Assembly: GCA_949752745.1 (NCBI GenBank)
Contig: OX457033.1
Coordinates: forward strand, 13,322,448 to 13,386,447
Direction: 5' to 3'
Length of the DNA stretch: 64,000 bases
DNA from: Protula sp. h YS-2021
Taxonomy: Eukaryota > Annelida > Polychaeta > Sabellida > Serpulidae
Position numbers and translations under genes: made by a program. Below the pieces are notes generated by a model, which made no database searches, was not told the DNA's origin, and was given only the letters and a program-made list of their open reading frames with translations. This document shows, piece by piece, positions 54,070 through 64,000 of the stretch. The first letter of the stretch is position 1. Every line of letters begins with the position of its first letter.

Positions 54070-55690
54070 TTTATTAAGTTTATTGAGTGAAAGAAATTGC
54101 TATGTGCCAGTTCAAAAAAATGTCCGAGCTCTGCTTTGGTGTGAGATGAAAAGACACTGAAGTATTCCTCATGTCAAATTTTCGAAACCAAGAATAAAAA
54201 ATTCCAGATATATTTCAAGTTTGTCATGGGCAGAGGCATGCTAACGAGAGCACGGAAAGATATTTACGGAAATTGTCATAGAAGGTCAAAGTCTTCCAAA
54301 ATACGTGGTTTAATGTCCCCTTTTTGTGGTGAAATCATTCTTATTATTCTCAAAAAAAAGAAAAAGAAAAAAAAAAAAGACATTATTTGGAGCAGCAGAA
54401 CTAAAAGATCACGAATATCGGATATCTTTTTATTTAAATAATGCGACACGATATTTATGCGACAGTAAATACAACAAGAATGATGTTTCCGACCACAGAT
54501 TCGGCGTTTGTGACTTCAGTGAGAAGAAAACAATAACTAACAACAATGAATAATCGATCAATCGAACAACACCCCAGTTTCGCGTTCAGACTATAACAAT
54601 GTCGTTAAGTTATTCAAAATAAAACGGCTAATATTAATATCATTGCCAAAGCATGTCGTATTTTCACACAATTAAGTATGTCATATACGAGCACCAAATC
54701 TTCATTAATGCCGTAAATTCAAATGCTAAAGTATAGGAGTATTGGGGCCTTATATATAGACTCAGTTTGGAGGATGGCTGGAACGGAGTGTTTCCAAAAA
54801 AAAAAAAAGACAAAAAAGTGGTTGAGAAATTAGCCGAACACACCGTAAGATCGGAAGAACAAACACTGAGGAACACGCTTAATTTTCAATTTAAATGGCA
54901 TGCAATGTGTTTTTTTTATGTTTTTTTTTTATATCTTCACCACAAAACACAGCTTCCTATATACAAGAGCAAAACGCTCCATTTTTAAAGAACGTGACGG
55001 CTACTCACTTCAGCGCATCATACGCTTGGCCCGATAGGAACTTTCAAAATAAATAAATAAATAAGTAATAAAACAAGGCATTTCTGGCTGTTAAGGGGTA
55101 TTGTTTTTCAGTAAATTGATATGCTTACCATTTTCGCGGCATTGCAAACAAAACGAGCAAGAAGTTCATTTGTAAAGCTACTTGAAACTTAAGAATAAAA
55201 TATGCTGTTTTTAGTGAAATGAGTGGGTGGATAGCAATAGAAGGTTAACTGCAAAATAAACCATATTTCAACAAAATCTTTTTGCGAGCAGCATAATGGT
55301 CTGACTGTTTTTCTCATTTTCAGACTTTTAAAAAAATACAGGGTTTAATGCGAAAGAGGAGAAACGTCCAGTAAGTAAAATGGTGAAAAGCCTGATTCAA
55401 ACGCAATGGAACTCAACGGAAGCAGACACACAAAAATAAACAATCCGATTTTTTTATTTTGACCCTTCGCCACAGCAGCACAAGATTGAACATAGAATGT
55501 CCAAACTATCCTTTTTTTCCGCCTTTTTTAATTTAAAAAAAATACAAATTTACAATGATTGAGAGGAAAGAAAATACTTTGAACTCTTCGAAACCCCGTA
55601 TTAAAGGCTGAAAATTATATCCCAATCGTTTCATTTATATGTCTTTTTAAAATTATTTATTTATTTATTTTTATAAGTTTTAAAGTATCA
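54070..55690. other. Non-coding stretch
   Basis: No supported gene. A-rich tracts at 54350-54378 and 54797-54815. Confidence 0.45.
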
Positions 55691-55694
55691 TGGA

Positions 55695-55925
55695 AGGGCC
55701 CACGAGGCTAACAGCCATTGATTTCTCAAATGGTTGGCTCCACGGTCTCGTCGTCGCCGTTGATTCAACACTACTCCAACGTAGGTGCATCGGGGCATTG
55801 TTCCCCGCTCGTGTGACCGGTTGTACAGTTTGCCTACTGAAACGGCTGTTACTTCTGGTTGGTGTTACTAAAGCTGGTGCCACTACAGACAGGAAGCGAT
55901 CGCTAAGATGCATCGTTCGAATAAT
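55695..55925. repeat. Dispersed repeat, copy B (relative of 17665-17885)
   Basis: Shares in order the blocks CCATTGATTTCTCAAATGG, CGCCGTTGATTCAAC, CTACTGAAACGGCTGTT and GGAAGCGATCGCTAAG...ATCGTTCG with copy A. An open frame of 88 codons crosses it but shows no recognised domain and is not shared with copy A. Confidence 0.6.
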
Positions 55926-56065
55926 TTACAATATAATTTTGTCGAAGATTATATAACGTAACATTCACTGTTGTCAACAGGATACAATTTTCATTGATGA
56001 ATGTCGCAAATGGCTTAGATCAATGCCCTAGTTTCTCATCATCGGCTCAGTCACTAAAATCACAA

Positions 56066-56455
56066 CCCAGTAAGCACAGAAAATTTTCCCATGTGGGATA
56101 CGTATGGGTTTTAATTGGGATTTGCATGGGAAGGTGGGAAAGGGGAAAACCCATATTAATCCCGTGGAGAAAGGAGCCATTTCTGGGTGGGAAATGCCTG
56201 GGTTTTCCCACCCTGGGAAACCCCCTGTAAAATACACATGAAATATGTATGGGAATGCCCATGTAAATCCCACCCGGGGAAAACCCAGGTGGATCCCAAC
56301 TGGGAAATGCATGGATTATGCGTGGGAATTCGGACCATGGATTTTACCTCAATTTTTGTCTCATTCCCATGCAAATCCCTGCATGGGATTCACGTGGGAA
56401 GGCCAAAAAATAACCCTGGGTTTTACATGGGTTTTACATGGGTGTGCTTACCGGG
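56066..56455. mobile_element. CCCATG/TGGGAA-rich inverted-repeat element, 390 bp
   Basis: Ends CCCAGTAAGCACAGAAAA and (complement) CCCGGTAAGCACACCCAT. The interior is made of many CATGGG, TGGGAA and TTTACATGGG motifs in both orientations, like the ACGTCG elements in design and in terminal CCCAGTAAGCA. Several overlapping ORFs on both strands are repeat artefacts. Confidence 0.7.
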
Positions 56456-57300
56456 AAGTAAATGGAGAGGTGATTAGAAAATATATAAAAGAGAAGGCCA
56501 TGCGGATAAAACTTTCATAGTAAACATGGAAAACCCGGAGAGCATAATATCAGTGACGAAATGTACCATTACAAACTCAAATGACTTCTCCAGTTTTGAC
56601 CTCTTGCCTTCGATATCACCGCCCCACCCCCCTCCCCCCACCCCCACCCACCACACCCCTTACCTGAAAACTTTTGATGATCTGTAAGTATTGATAATTT
56701 TACTTCGCAGAAGCTTGGAATTCGCCTATCTCTACTTTTAGATGGAGTTTCCTTTCAAATATTTACCAATCATTGCATAAAATAAATGGTACCATTTTTC
56801 TCGCTGCCGGGCTCATAGCCTTTCCCGCTTTTCACCAGCCGACCAACCAGAGCTCAGAGGACATATGTTTTACTACTCCACACACAATATTCCTTGCATT
56901 TTGCAAGTGCAAATGCAAGCCCAAGTGCCCCATAACTTTTTGGGGGAGAAGTGAGCCGAAAAAGTGCGAATTCGCTTATCTGTTGTTTTAGTTTGGATGA
57001 ACAACCAATTGATCAGTCTACAAAGTTTCAATAAAATTGGTTCGACATAAAGCTAAATTTTGCAGATGCAATATTTTGCGGCCTGTGTGTCTGTCTTGAC
57101 CTCAAGCTAGCAGGGTCCGTGATCTTTGATTACATTCCCCCTTTTTCGGAGAATCGATTGCAACTCACGCTCCGGACAGCGGAAACAGGATTGCCATGGG
57201 CCCACATCCCTCCTTTCCTATTAGCGGATCTCTTTCCTTTCCTATTTCCGCTAAATAGAGACGCTCCGAAAATCGGGAGCGCTGGGAAATGAAGGTCTGA

Positions 57301-57417
<117 letters not shown>

Positions 57418-57534
57418 TCGCCCTAGAGTACCAGAACTGAGTAATCAAAACAAATCTTTTTGCTGGAAATAGCTGGAATCACTCTAAGAAATGTAACTTT
57501 TGAGATTTTGCAGGTGTATATTTGCTGTTAGCAT

Positions 57535-58098
57535 ATGCATCCTAGTTCTTCAGCTTGTCTTTCAAAAATGTCAGACGTGATTCTGCACTCTCTTCCTCAA
57601 GACCCTCCGCAGTGCCGTCAGCACGGCCCCACAGCCTTCATTTTCCCATTCGATAGATGTAAATGGGACCGCGGTATACCCTGTGGAACGAGTCTAACAC
57701 TTGTGATGAGTGGGCCCACCAGTCACCCAAGGATTGGAAAGCTCTGCAACAAAAGAAACAGGGCTAAGAATGATAGAATCGAGGATAAACGGGAAGCCCA
57801 AGCGTCCGATACCGCATGTATTAACTCTGTCTTTATCGAGACACTGCGGAAGGCAAGTTCTCTGACTGACTCAAGCCACCTCCCTATCAACCTGGATTTG
57901 GCGGGGTGGAATCGGGACGCGGAATCGTCCAAAAACAAGGGGAAGAAGCCCGAAGCCATGGCATTCTCTGAGACGGTGACAGATTTGGATAGGAAAATAC
58001 TCAGTGACAAGGCCTTGTCCATTTCGTCGGAGGATTCCAAGGCACAGTTACCTAATGAGCCGGTACCAATCATGGGCCAGTCTTTCTCTGCAATTTAG
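57535..58098 (+). CDS. ORF of unknown function at the Gag position of the DIRS-like element
   Basis: An open frame of 187 codons whose in-frame ATG may be an internal one (57568). It is hydrophilic, rich in Ser, Asp, Lys and Pro, and lacks zinc knuckles or other motifs. Further short open frames follow to 58618 in other phases. Its place before the RNase H fragment matches the gag gene of DIRS elements. It could also be chance reading in GC-richer sequence. Confidence 0.35.
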   Translation: MHPSSSACLSKMSDVILHSLPQDPPQCRQHGPTAFIFPFDRCKWDRGIPCGTSLTLVMSGPTSHPRIGKLCNKRNRAKNDRIEDKREAQASDTACINSVFIETLRKASSLTDSSHLPINLDLAGWNRDAESSKNKGKKPEAMAFSETVTDLDRKILSDKALSISSEDSKAQLPNEPVPIMGQSFSAI

Positions 58099-58867
58099 TA
58101 TACCGAAACATTTGGATTTATCTCGATAAGCTGCAGATGTCTGTGTTCCCATGAAGCGATCAGTCTAAACGCCTTCGAGACTTGAAAGATGCAGTAGCGG
58201 CTATAGAGTCAGGAGACGTATCTCACAGGAAACGTAAACCCTCGGCCACCATTACTCGCCCCCAAAGACTTCAGTCAAAGTGTCACTGCCACTCTCTACA
58301 TCTACCCCTGATGTGTAGACGGTGGAGGTCATTGATAAAAAAATCTTCGGGCATATCCCCATCTGGTCAGGTGAACTTGAAAAGGCCTTGACTTCTCCTG
58401 TCTCTTTGATACCGTCTAACAAGAAAAAGACCATTTATTCATGGAGGAAGAAACCTCGTCACACGGTCCAGAGTTGGGGGAGAACAGGGAGCGGAGTTTC
58501 CTCCAAGCTGCAATTTCCGGACATTTTACAAACTCCAGTGAGCGCTCAACGTCTCTGGAGAGGCTCTAGGCGCCGGGGAGACGTCTCCTCTAGATCTCCT
58601 GATGCGACTACACCCTAGTGTTCCGTACCATCACACCGAAATATGGGAGGTTTAGAGGCATTATACAAGAAATTGCGGACCCACTTCAGGTCAGGAGTGG
58701 CACACAATTCCATCACGTAGACGACCCACCAAAACGCAAGACGTCAGACAGCGCCTGACGAATTTTTGGCGTTAGAGACAAGTGAAGGCCTTGCCAACGC
58801 TTTAAAAAAACTGGATATGGGAGGGCAGCAGGGGGTAACCAAGTCACCCTAACTGACTTCTATAAGA

Positions 58868-59095
58868 CATTCAGTAGTGCTGAAACAGGTGAAGGTCAGG
58901 GTCCGACACCTAGCAGGCGAACGCGATGTCCAGGCAGACCTGATCTCCAGGGTAGGCAAAGTTATTCACACCGATGGCTGCTTAACGCGGATATCCTTTC
59001 AGTGGCTAGTTCTCCATAAGGCAACTCAAGTGTGGGCAGTAGACCATTTGTCTTGCACGCGACAGCCGAAGGATGTGTTCTATATCTTTCCCCGC
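58868..59095 (+). pseudogene. RNase H C-terminal fragment of a DIRS-like polyprotein
   Basis: The frame reads Val-Arg-His-Leu-Ala-Gly-Glu-Arg-Asp-Val-Gln-Ala-Asp-Leu-Ile-Ser-Arg, followed by a Cys-Leu-Thr segment. This matches the His-x-x-Gly-x-x-Asn-x-x-Ala-Asp-x-x-Ser-Arg end of RNase H domains in DIRS and related retroelements. Only this end remains; the reverse transcriptase motifs were not found. Confidence 0.6.
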
Positions 59096-59404
59096 AAGCT
59101 ATCTTACCAGAGAACTTGCGAAGAACCATAGAACTCCAGTCACTCTGTCTACTGTTGTTGGCACCCAGTTACCAGAAGCTCCTTGATTCCCACTTCTAGC
59201 CCCGTTGAAAACCTGTGAAGACTGTACAGATCCAGTGCCATCAGCCGCATTAGCAGTACTTCCACCCTGCTGCACATCTCCTGAACCTACACGTTTGGTG
59301 CACAACTGCCGCCTTTCTTTAAAAGAAGGGTTTCTTTAAGAGAATGGTATAAACGATGGTAAGGAATCACAAGGAATCGGCGGCAAAGCTTTGTCTCTAG
59401 CAGT

Positions 59405-60010
59405 GGAACAATATAAATTACTCTTTCAAGCTTCTCCAGTGGTTGTAGCGGACTTTTTAGACTATCTTTTCTCGGAAGAGCACCTTAAGGTAGAGTCGAT
59501 AAAAGGTAACACGGCTGCGATTAGTTCTAGACTGAAAGCTGCGACAGGTTAAGACCCAGGGGAAGGCACTGGCCTATACCAATTGTTCAGACATCTCAGG
59601 GTGAATTCTCCTTAAATACCTTCTAATGTAGCCTAACGTTATTCTTTCCAGGAATGTCGCGGTACGATTCACCTTTTTGCTAGCTTTAGCGTCCGGTAAG
59701 ATGAGAGGGAGAGCCATGCCCTGGACCGCCAAATCTCGAAGGAAAACGACGAGTGAAAGACGGTCTTTTAAACTCCTAAATCGGGTTTCATTACTACTCA
59801 AAGGATTGGTACGTTCGATCACATATCCTTAACGGTCTCCAATTTGCTGTAGGTAAAGGAAGGTCTGGCCTCGCTGTGCCAGGTCAAGGTTCTGCGTCAG
59901 TTCCTTCAGTTCCCCTAATGCAATCGGTCCGAGATTCAAAAAGCGCTAATCGTATCCTTCACGCCCAAGTGCAATAAGTGTTTTTCTCAGCAAACCACTT
60001 GTGACTACAT
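59405..60010 (+). pseudogene. Tyrosine recombinase remnant (DIRS-like)
   Basis: Translated piecewise, 59418-59549 gives an N-terminal core-binding-like region (Val-Ala-Asp-Phe-Leu-Asp-Tyr-Leu, then Ile-Ser-Ser-Arg-Leu-Lys-Ala). Sequence from 59640 gives Phe-Leu-Leu-Ala-Leu-Ala-Ser-Gly-Lys, which is the segment around the first catalytic position of these recombinases. Then follow Ser-Gly-Phe-Ile and a Cys-Gln-Val-Lys-Val-Leu-Arg segment. Stops and frame changes interrupt it; the catalytic Arg after Ser-Gly-Lys is replaced or displaced (Met-Arg). Confidence 0.5.
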
Positions 60011-61529
60011 TGAAGGGATAGACTTGATGGTCTATGAAAGAGCATAGGTTGCAGTCAGAATTAAAAGTCATGTCAGCCAAATTGTCACTTGTTAAGAGCT
60101 TTGCGTAGTGTATACTAAACAGAAATACTTAGAACTTGGTGTGGGGTCTCTCAAACTCCTTTATCAAACATTATCTAAAAGATTTTTCACAAAATTAGCT
60201 TACTAAACTGTTTTCCTAGCTGCTTTTGCAGCTGCAGAGACGGTCATCTCAACTAATCTCTGTTCTTCTGTTTAAGGCGTCTACCTCTCAAGGATAAGGC
60301 AAGAGTAATCAGGAAAGTAGAGATGGCAATGTGTATAGCAACGGCAAAGACAGTTACAGTGCAAAAAACAGCAACGATAGTTCTCGCCGATGCATTACTG
60401 ATGGACTGTAATGTGCATTTCATAGACTGTGTTTGTGCTCAGTCTTATGGGCGCTACTGAATTCTGTCGCTATCAAATCGTTACGGTCCTGTCTCTGGCT
60501 CTGACCATTCCTGACGCAAGGAAAACGAGGAGGAAGGCCTGCGGTGCGTCGGATCGTTAGCTTCCCACACGACCCGTGCCACCTTTGGAAGGGAAGATTC
60601 CTGGGTGAGGACCGTAGTGGTTGTGACAGCTTGGTTACGGATGGAGTTGTATCCCATTTGCTTCCAATATCCTTCCCATTTGCTTTTTATGTGCTTCCCA
60701 CAGGGTTAGAAAACAAAATCTTGTTTGTTTTTTTTTTTCACCTGTTTCATTTATTTATGTTCTAGTATTAAGGTAATTACTAGTCATTGTACCTTCTGCA
60801 GATTTTAGAGTTTATTTTCGGACACGGGCTTGTCGTAGTTTAATTTCTATCTTGTATTAATTGCGATTCTTTGGTTTTGTAGTATCTTGGAGATTCATGT
60901 ACCTTACAGTTACAGTCACAGACACTGTTAAGACTTGAGCTTATATTTACGTGGTCCATCTGCGGCCCACGATCATTTTGTCAAGTGAATGAAATAAAAA
61001 GGATTCGATTTCTTATCAACCGTAAAATGCCCTAGGCAGGGTTGCCATCCAGTTGAAAGTAGTAGGGCACATGTATGTCAGTATATGTCTGTTTGTCGAG
61101 GCCGTCAATAGACCTGTTAATCTTTAATTGGCATACAGTACAGGACTTATCTGCTCATTACTTCAGTCCGATTTAAAAGTGGAGTTAAGCGAGTTCGAAG
61201 CTTCTGTTATGCGACACTGACATTTTATTTCGTAAAACGAGCTTTTACGAGTAAAAACGCAGTTCGCGTACTCCACCTGTAAGAATATTTTCCCGCCCAC
61301 CAGCCCACAATAACTCCTAGGGTGGGGCTGAAAGGGAATGTTGTGTAGTACAAGCCATGTCCCCTGAGCTCTGGTCGGTTAGCCGGTAAAAAGCGGGAAG
61401 GGACTATACCCTCGACTGCGAGAAAAAAATTGTTCTGTTTCTATTTTTGCATGATTCTTAAATAATCCAAGATGAAATCCATCAGAAAGTAGAGAATTCG
61501 AGTTATGCTTTTACTCGTAAAAGCTAGTT

Positions 61530-63790
61530 TTTCAAACACTTCAGCATTATTTATAGTTTGAAGAACAGAAAAAAGGACTTGTTGTAACTTCCAGGTTAAA
61601 AATGCTGTCCATGGAAAAAATTTGTTACAGAATATTTGCCCCATTGTTGCTGAGAGTTTTGGTACCTCTGCCTGTCCTAGAAAAGAATATCTGCTGAAAA
61701 TGTGTATTTCAAATTCTTATGATCAATGTCTCAGTTTATAAACTTTAATTGTGGAGAGCGCGTAAACGTAGGGTTCTGCTTCGGCAGCCTTTGGTGTTAC
61801 GTTATCAGAATGTAACAGACTTTGTTAAGAACAATTGAAAATAAACTGCCAATTTTAACCAAAAAAGCAAACAAACACCCTATAAGATATTGTTGAATAT
61901 GCATGAATCAAAAAGTATGCAGTGAATTTACCGTATAAGGAATATTTTTTTAAGAAATATAAATTTCTGGAGGAGGGGGTGCTAAGAGTAAAATATCTTA
62001 GAGTCAGTCAAATATCCTAGTTATAAAAAAACCGAGAGTCATCTATCTTAGTGGAAAACCGTCGAGTTGATAAATTTAAACTCCTTAAAATACAGCAATC
62101 AGAAGATGAACAGGGTTACATCCGTGTGCCCGAAAACGCATATGCGCTACGACGATGACGAAACGCTGTGTCCCAGGATCTATGTAAATGTCATCGTCTG
62201 CAGTGAAAAATTGTAAATAACGGATATTATCTTAGTGGCATAAAGGAAATCTATGCCCCTGCAAGAATCAACGCCAGGCCACACTTCAAAAATAAAGCAG
62301 CAAACATTGGTGTCTGCGTTCAGCGATAGTTTTATAATTTAAGTCTCCTGTTTTCTTTGGACAATATTCCGGTTTAAATTGCTGTAATATAAAACTAAAG
62401 AACTCCCTTTTGTGTAGCGTCTAGGGCATGGCAATTGAGTTAATGTTCTGAGGAGAAAGCAACTCATTGACATGGACCGAGTTTTGCTCTAACAGATTGA
62501 ATCTGTTTGTATTTAAAGAGGACGGCATAATTGGGCATCCCAAGCACTGCCCCAGGAGAGCGGGACATCTCCAAAAGAAAGGAATCAAGTTTGCTTCCAA
62601 CAGTTTGAAGTAACCGGCTACGGCATACAATTAGTTTTAATATCGTCTCGCATGGCTCTCGTGGGAGGCGAGAAACTGATTTGCAAATCATTGCACACAA
62701 ATCTGCTGCATTTCAATCGGGCTGGTTCCCCATCAACACAGCACCCTGTGGACCCAGTCACGGCACAAAAGCATTTACGGAGCGCCCCGTTACAATTAGC
62801 TCATGTAACTACAAAATTAACCGTAATACATTGACCTCAACAGCAATTCACTAGCCTTTTAATCACTAAAGCTATTTGCGAACTTCTAATAGAGCAGCGA
62901 GGGGTATTAGTGGGGTTTTATCCCGCGGGAGAAGGCGTCGTGTCGTTGGCTTCCAATAGAGTTTTCTCTTCTAAAGTTCTGACCGTTCCAACGACCAAGC
63001 AAAATGTAAATAACTTCATACTACTTCCCTCTTTAGATTCTTCAGAAAGTACACAAAAAACACTCCAGTATGCAATTTAGCCTGTGTCTTTACAACTGAT
63101 AAAGCCTAAAGGGCAGGTGTTCCGTATAGGAGGATTGAGTTTTCGGAAACTGAACCTTCGAAGTTTCCATGCCCAAAATAGGTTTGTCTTGAAAAAATAC
63201 GCCTGCAAAAAGGTGTTTCGGAATTTTAAGCTGTCGGACTGGTGGTACTTAGGAGTACTTGGACTCCGGAGTACTGACCATTCTGACTTGTGACCCTTGT
63301 GACCTAATGGACAGTCCTCCAATGTACAGCTGATTCAACTAAATTAGGTCAACATTTTTTACATGACTTTGTTTCAATATGAAAGTATGCATGAATTTAA
63401 CTTCTAAAAGTTTGAGTTGTTACTTCAGCAGTTAACGGAATTTGTTAACTGTACAGTTACCTTTTGTGAATACGGACACAGGGGGTAAGGGGGAAGAGGG
63501 GACGGCAACGTATACGACGCTAAAACACTCCGGACTATAGAAAGTTGTATTATAGATCTCTACTTTTGGTCTCCATTCCAATACTGCGTTAAGATATTAA
63601 GAGTCTCAAACTCTCCTAAATTCCACGTAACTACATGTAATTTAAAACAAGAAACAACAATTTCAAATTCACATCTTTCGTCCAAAATGAAAAACCGGGT
63701 GGCGTTGCAGTCGCTGGTAAGCGACACAAACATCTGCAAGACACTGATGCAAACCATCTGCAAGACATGGCTGTTGCGTGCTTTTGTTGT
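61530..63790. other. Non-coding stretch
   Basis: No supported gene or repeat family recognised; short ORFs only. Confidence 0.45.
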
Positions 63791-63793
63791 GGA

Positions 63794-63845
63794 GTGCTTT
63801 TCTTGTTCCGTGCTACGGGCCTGTTGCACGGAACAAGAAAAGCAC
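63794..63845. repeat. Perfect 20-bp hairpin
   Basis: GTGCTTTTCTTGTTCCGTGC (63794-63813) is exactly complementary to 63826-63845, with a 12-base loop. Confidence 0.9.
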
Positions 63846-64000
63846 GCTCTCAGTTGCGTGCTAACAGCCTGCTATAAGTTTTAAAACCTCTTTTCTAGTC
63901 ACAAAATTTTTGGCAGGGTGCTTGCACGCAGTTTGTCGTGCAAATAGCCTTTATTTGCCTTTCAGGTAATAATCGGGATTCTTTTAAAGATGCCTACTTT

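Noticed and set aside
56028..56520. Six ORFs on both strands near 56.2 kb
   Set aside because: They follow the CATGGG motifs of the inverted-repeat element and share no domain.

Overview
The window is animal (invertebrate-type) genomic DNA: AT-rich, about four fifths non-coding, crowded with microsatellites, minisatellites, inverted-repeat transposons and decayed retroelements, with one clearly recognisable host gene. The species cannot be named from the sequence.

Positions 1 to about 13.7 kb hold most of a Polinton/Maverick (adintovirus-like) element; its left terminus lies before base 1 and the right terminus is not resolved. Plus-strand genes run: a partial unknown ORF, a broken NADAR gene, a small Cys/His protein, a DDE integrase with chromodomain, a packaging ATPase interrupted by one in-frame stop, two basic or hypothetical proteins, a small His-rich protein, a minor-capsid/penton-like protein, a basic core-like protein, a double jelly-roll major capsid protein and an adenain-type cysteine protease. 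On the opposite strand, convergent with these, lie four small tandem genes that look like PC4/Sub1-type single-strand DNA binding paralogues, and a full-length protein-primed family B DNA polymerase with two N-terminal zinc-finger-like motifs. Stop and start codons of the integrase-to-protease block overlap (mostly ATGA). TATA boxes lie about 50 bp before the ATG of the integrase, the first PC4-like gene and the polymerase. Replication genes (polymerase, PC4-like) thus form one transcription side, and integration and virion genes the other.

The right flank of the element (13.1-14.2 kb) carries an array of about twenty TGTTTAC motifs, a duplicated leader with TATA box and consensus splice donors, and an 11-bp tandem array bounded by perfect TGACGTCA palindromes.

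From 14.2 to 51 kb no intact host gene was found. The region holds minisatellites (16.0, 22.6, 23.5, 30.0, 45.5, 49.2 kb), inverted-repeat elements (29.3/33.8 kb ACGTCG family, a 35.4 kb long hairpin, a 37.7 kb MITE, a 39.6-40.7 kb foldback element built of 20-bp palindromes, a 47.4-48.1 kb CCGGTGTAACA family), a pogo/Tigger-like terminal fragment at 28.7 kb and a frameshifted MULE transposase remnant at 43.2-43.7 kb.

At 51.0-52.8 kb lies a two-exon host gene for a GFI1/Senseless zinc-finger transcription factor with a perfect phase-1 splice junction inside the zinc-finger linker. The last 11 kb contain two more inverted-repeat elements, a decayed DIRS-like tyrosine-recombinase retrotransposon (about 56.7-61.5 kb) with inverted terminal arms, and a perfect 20-bp hairpin near the right end.
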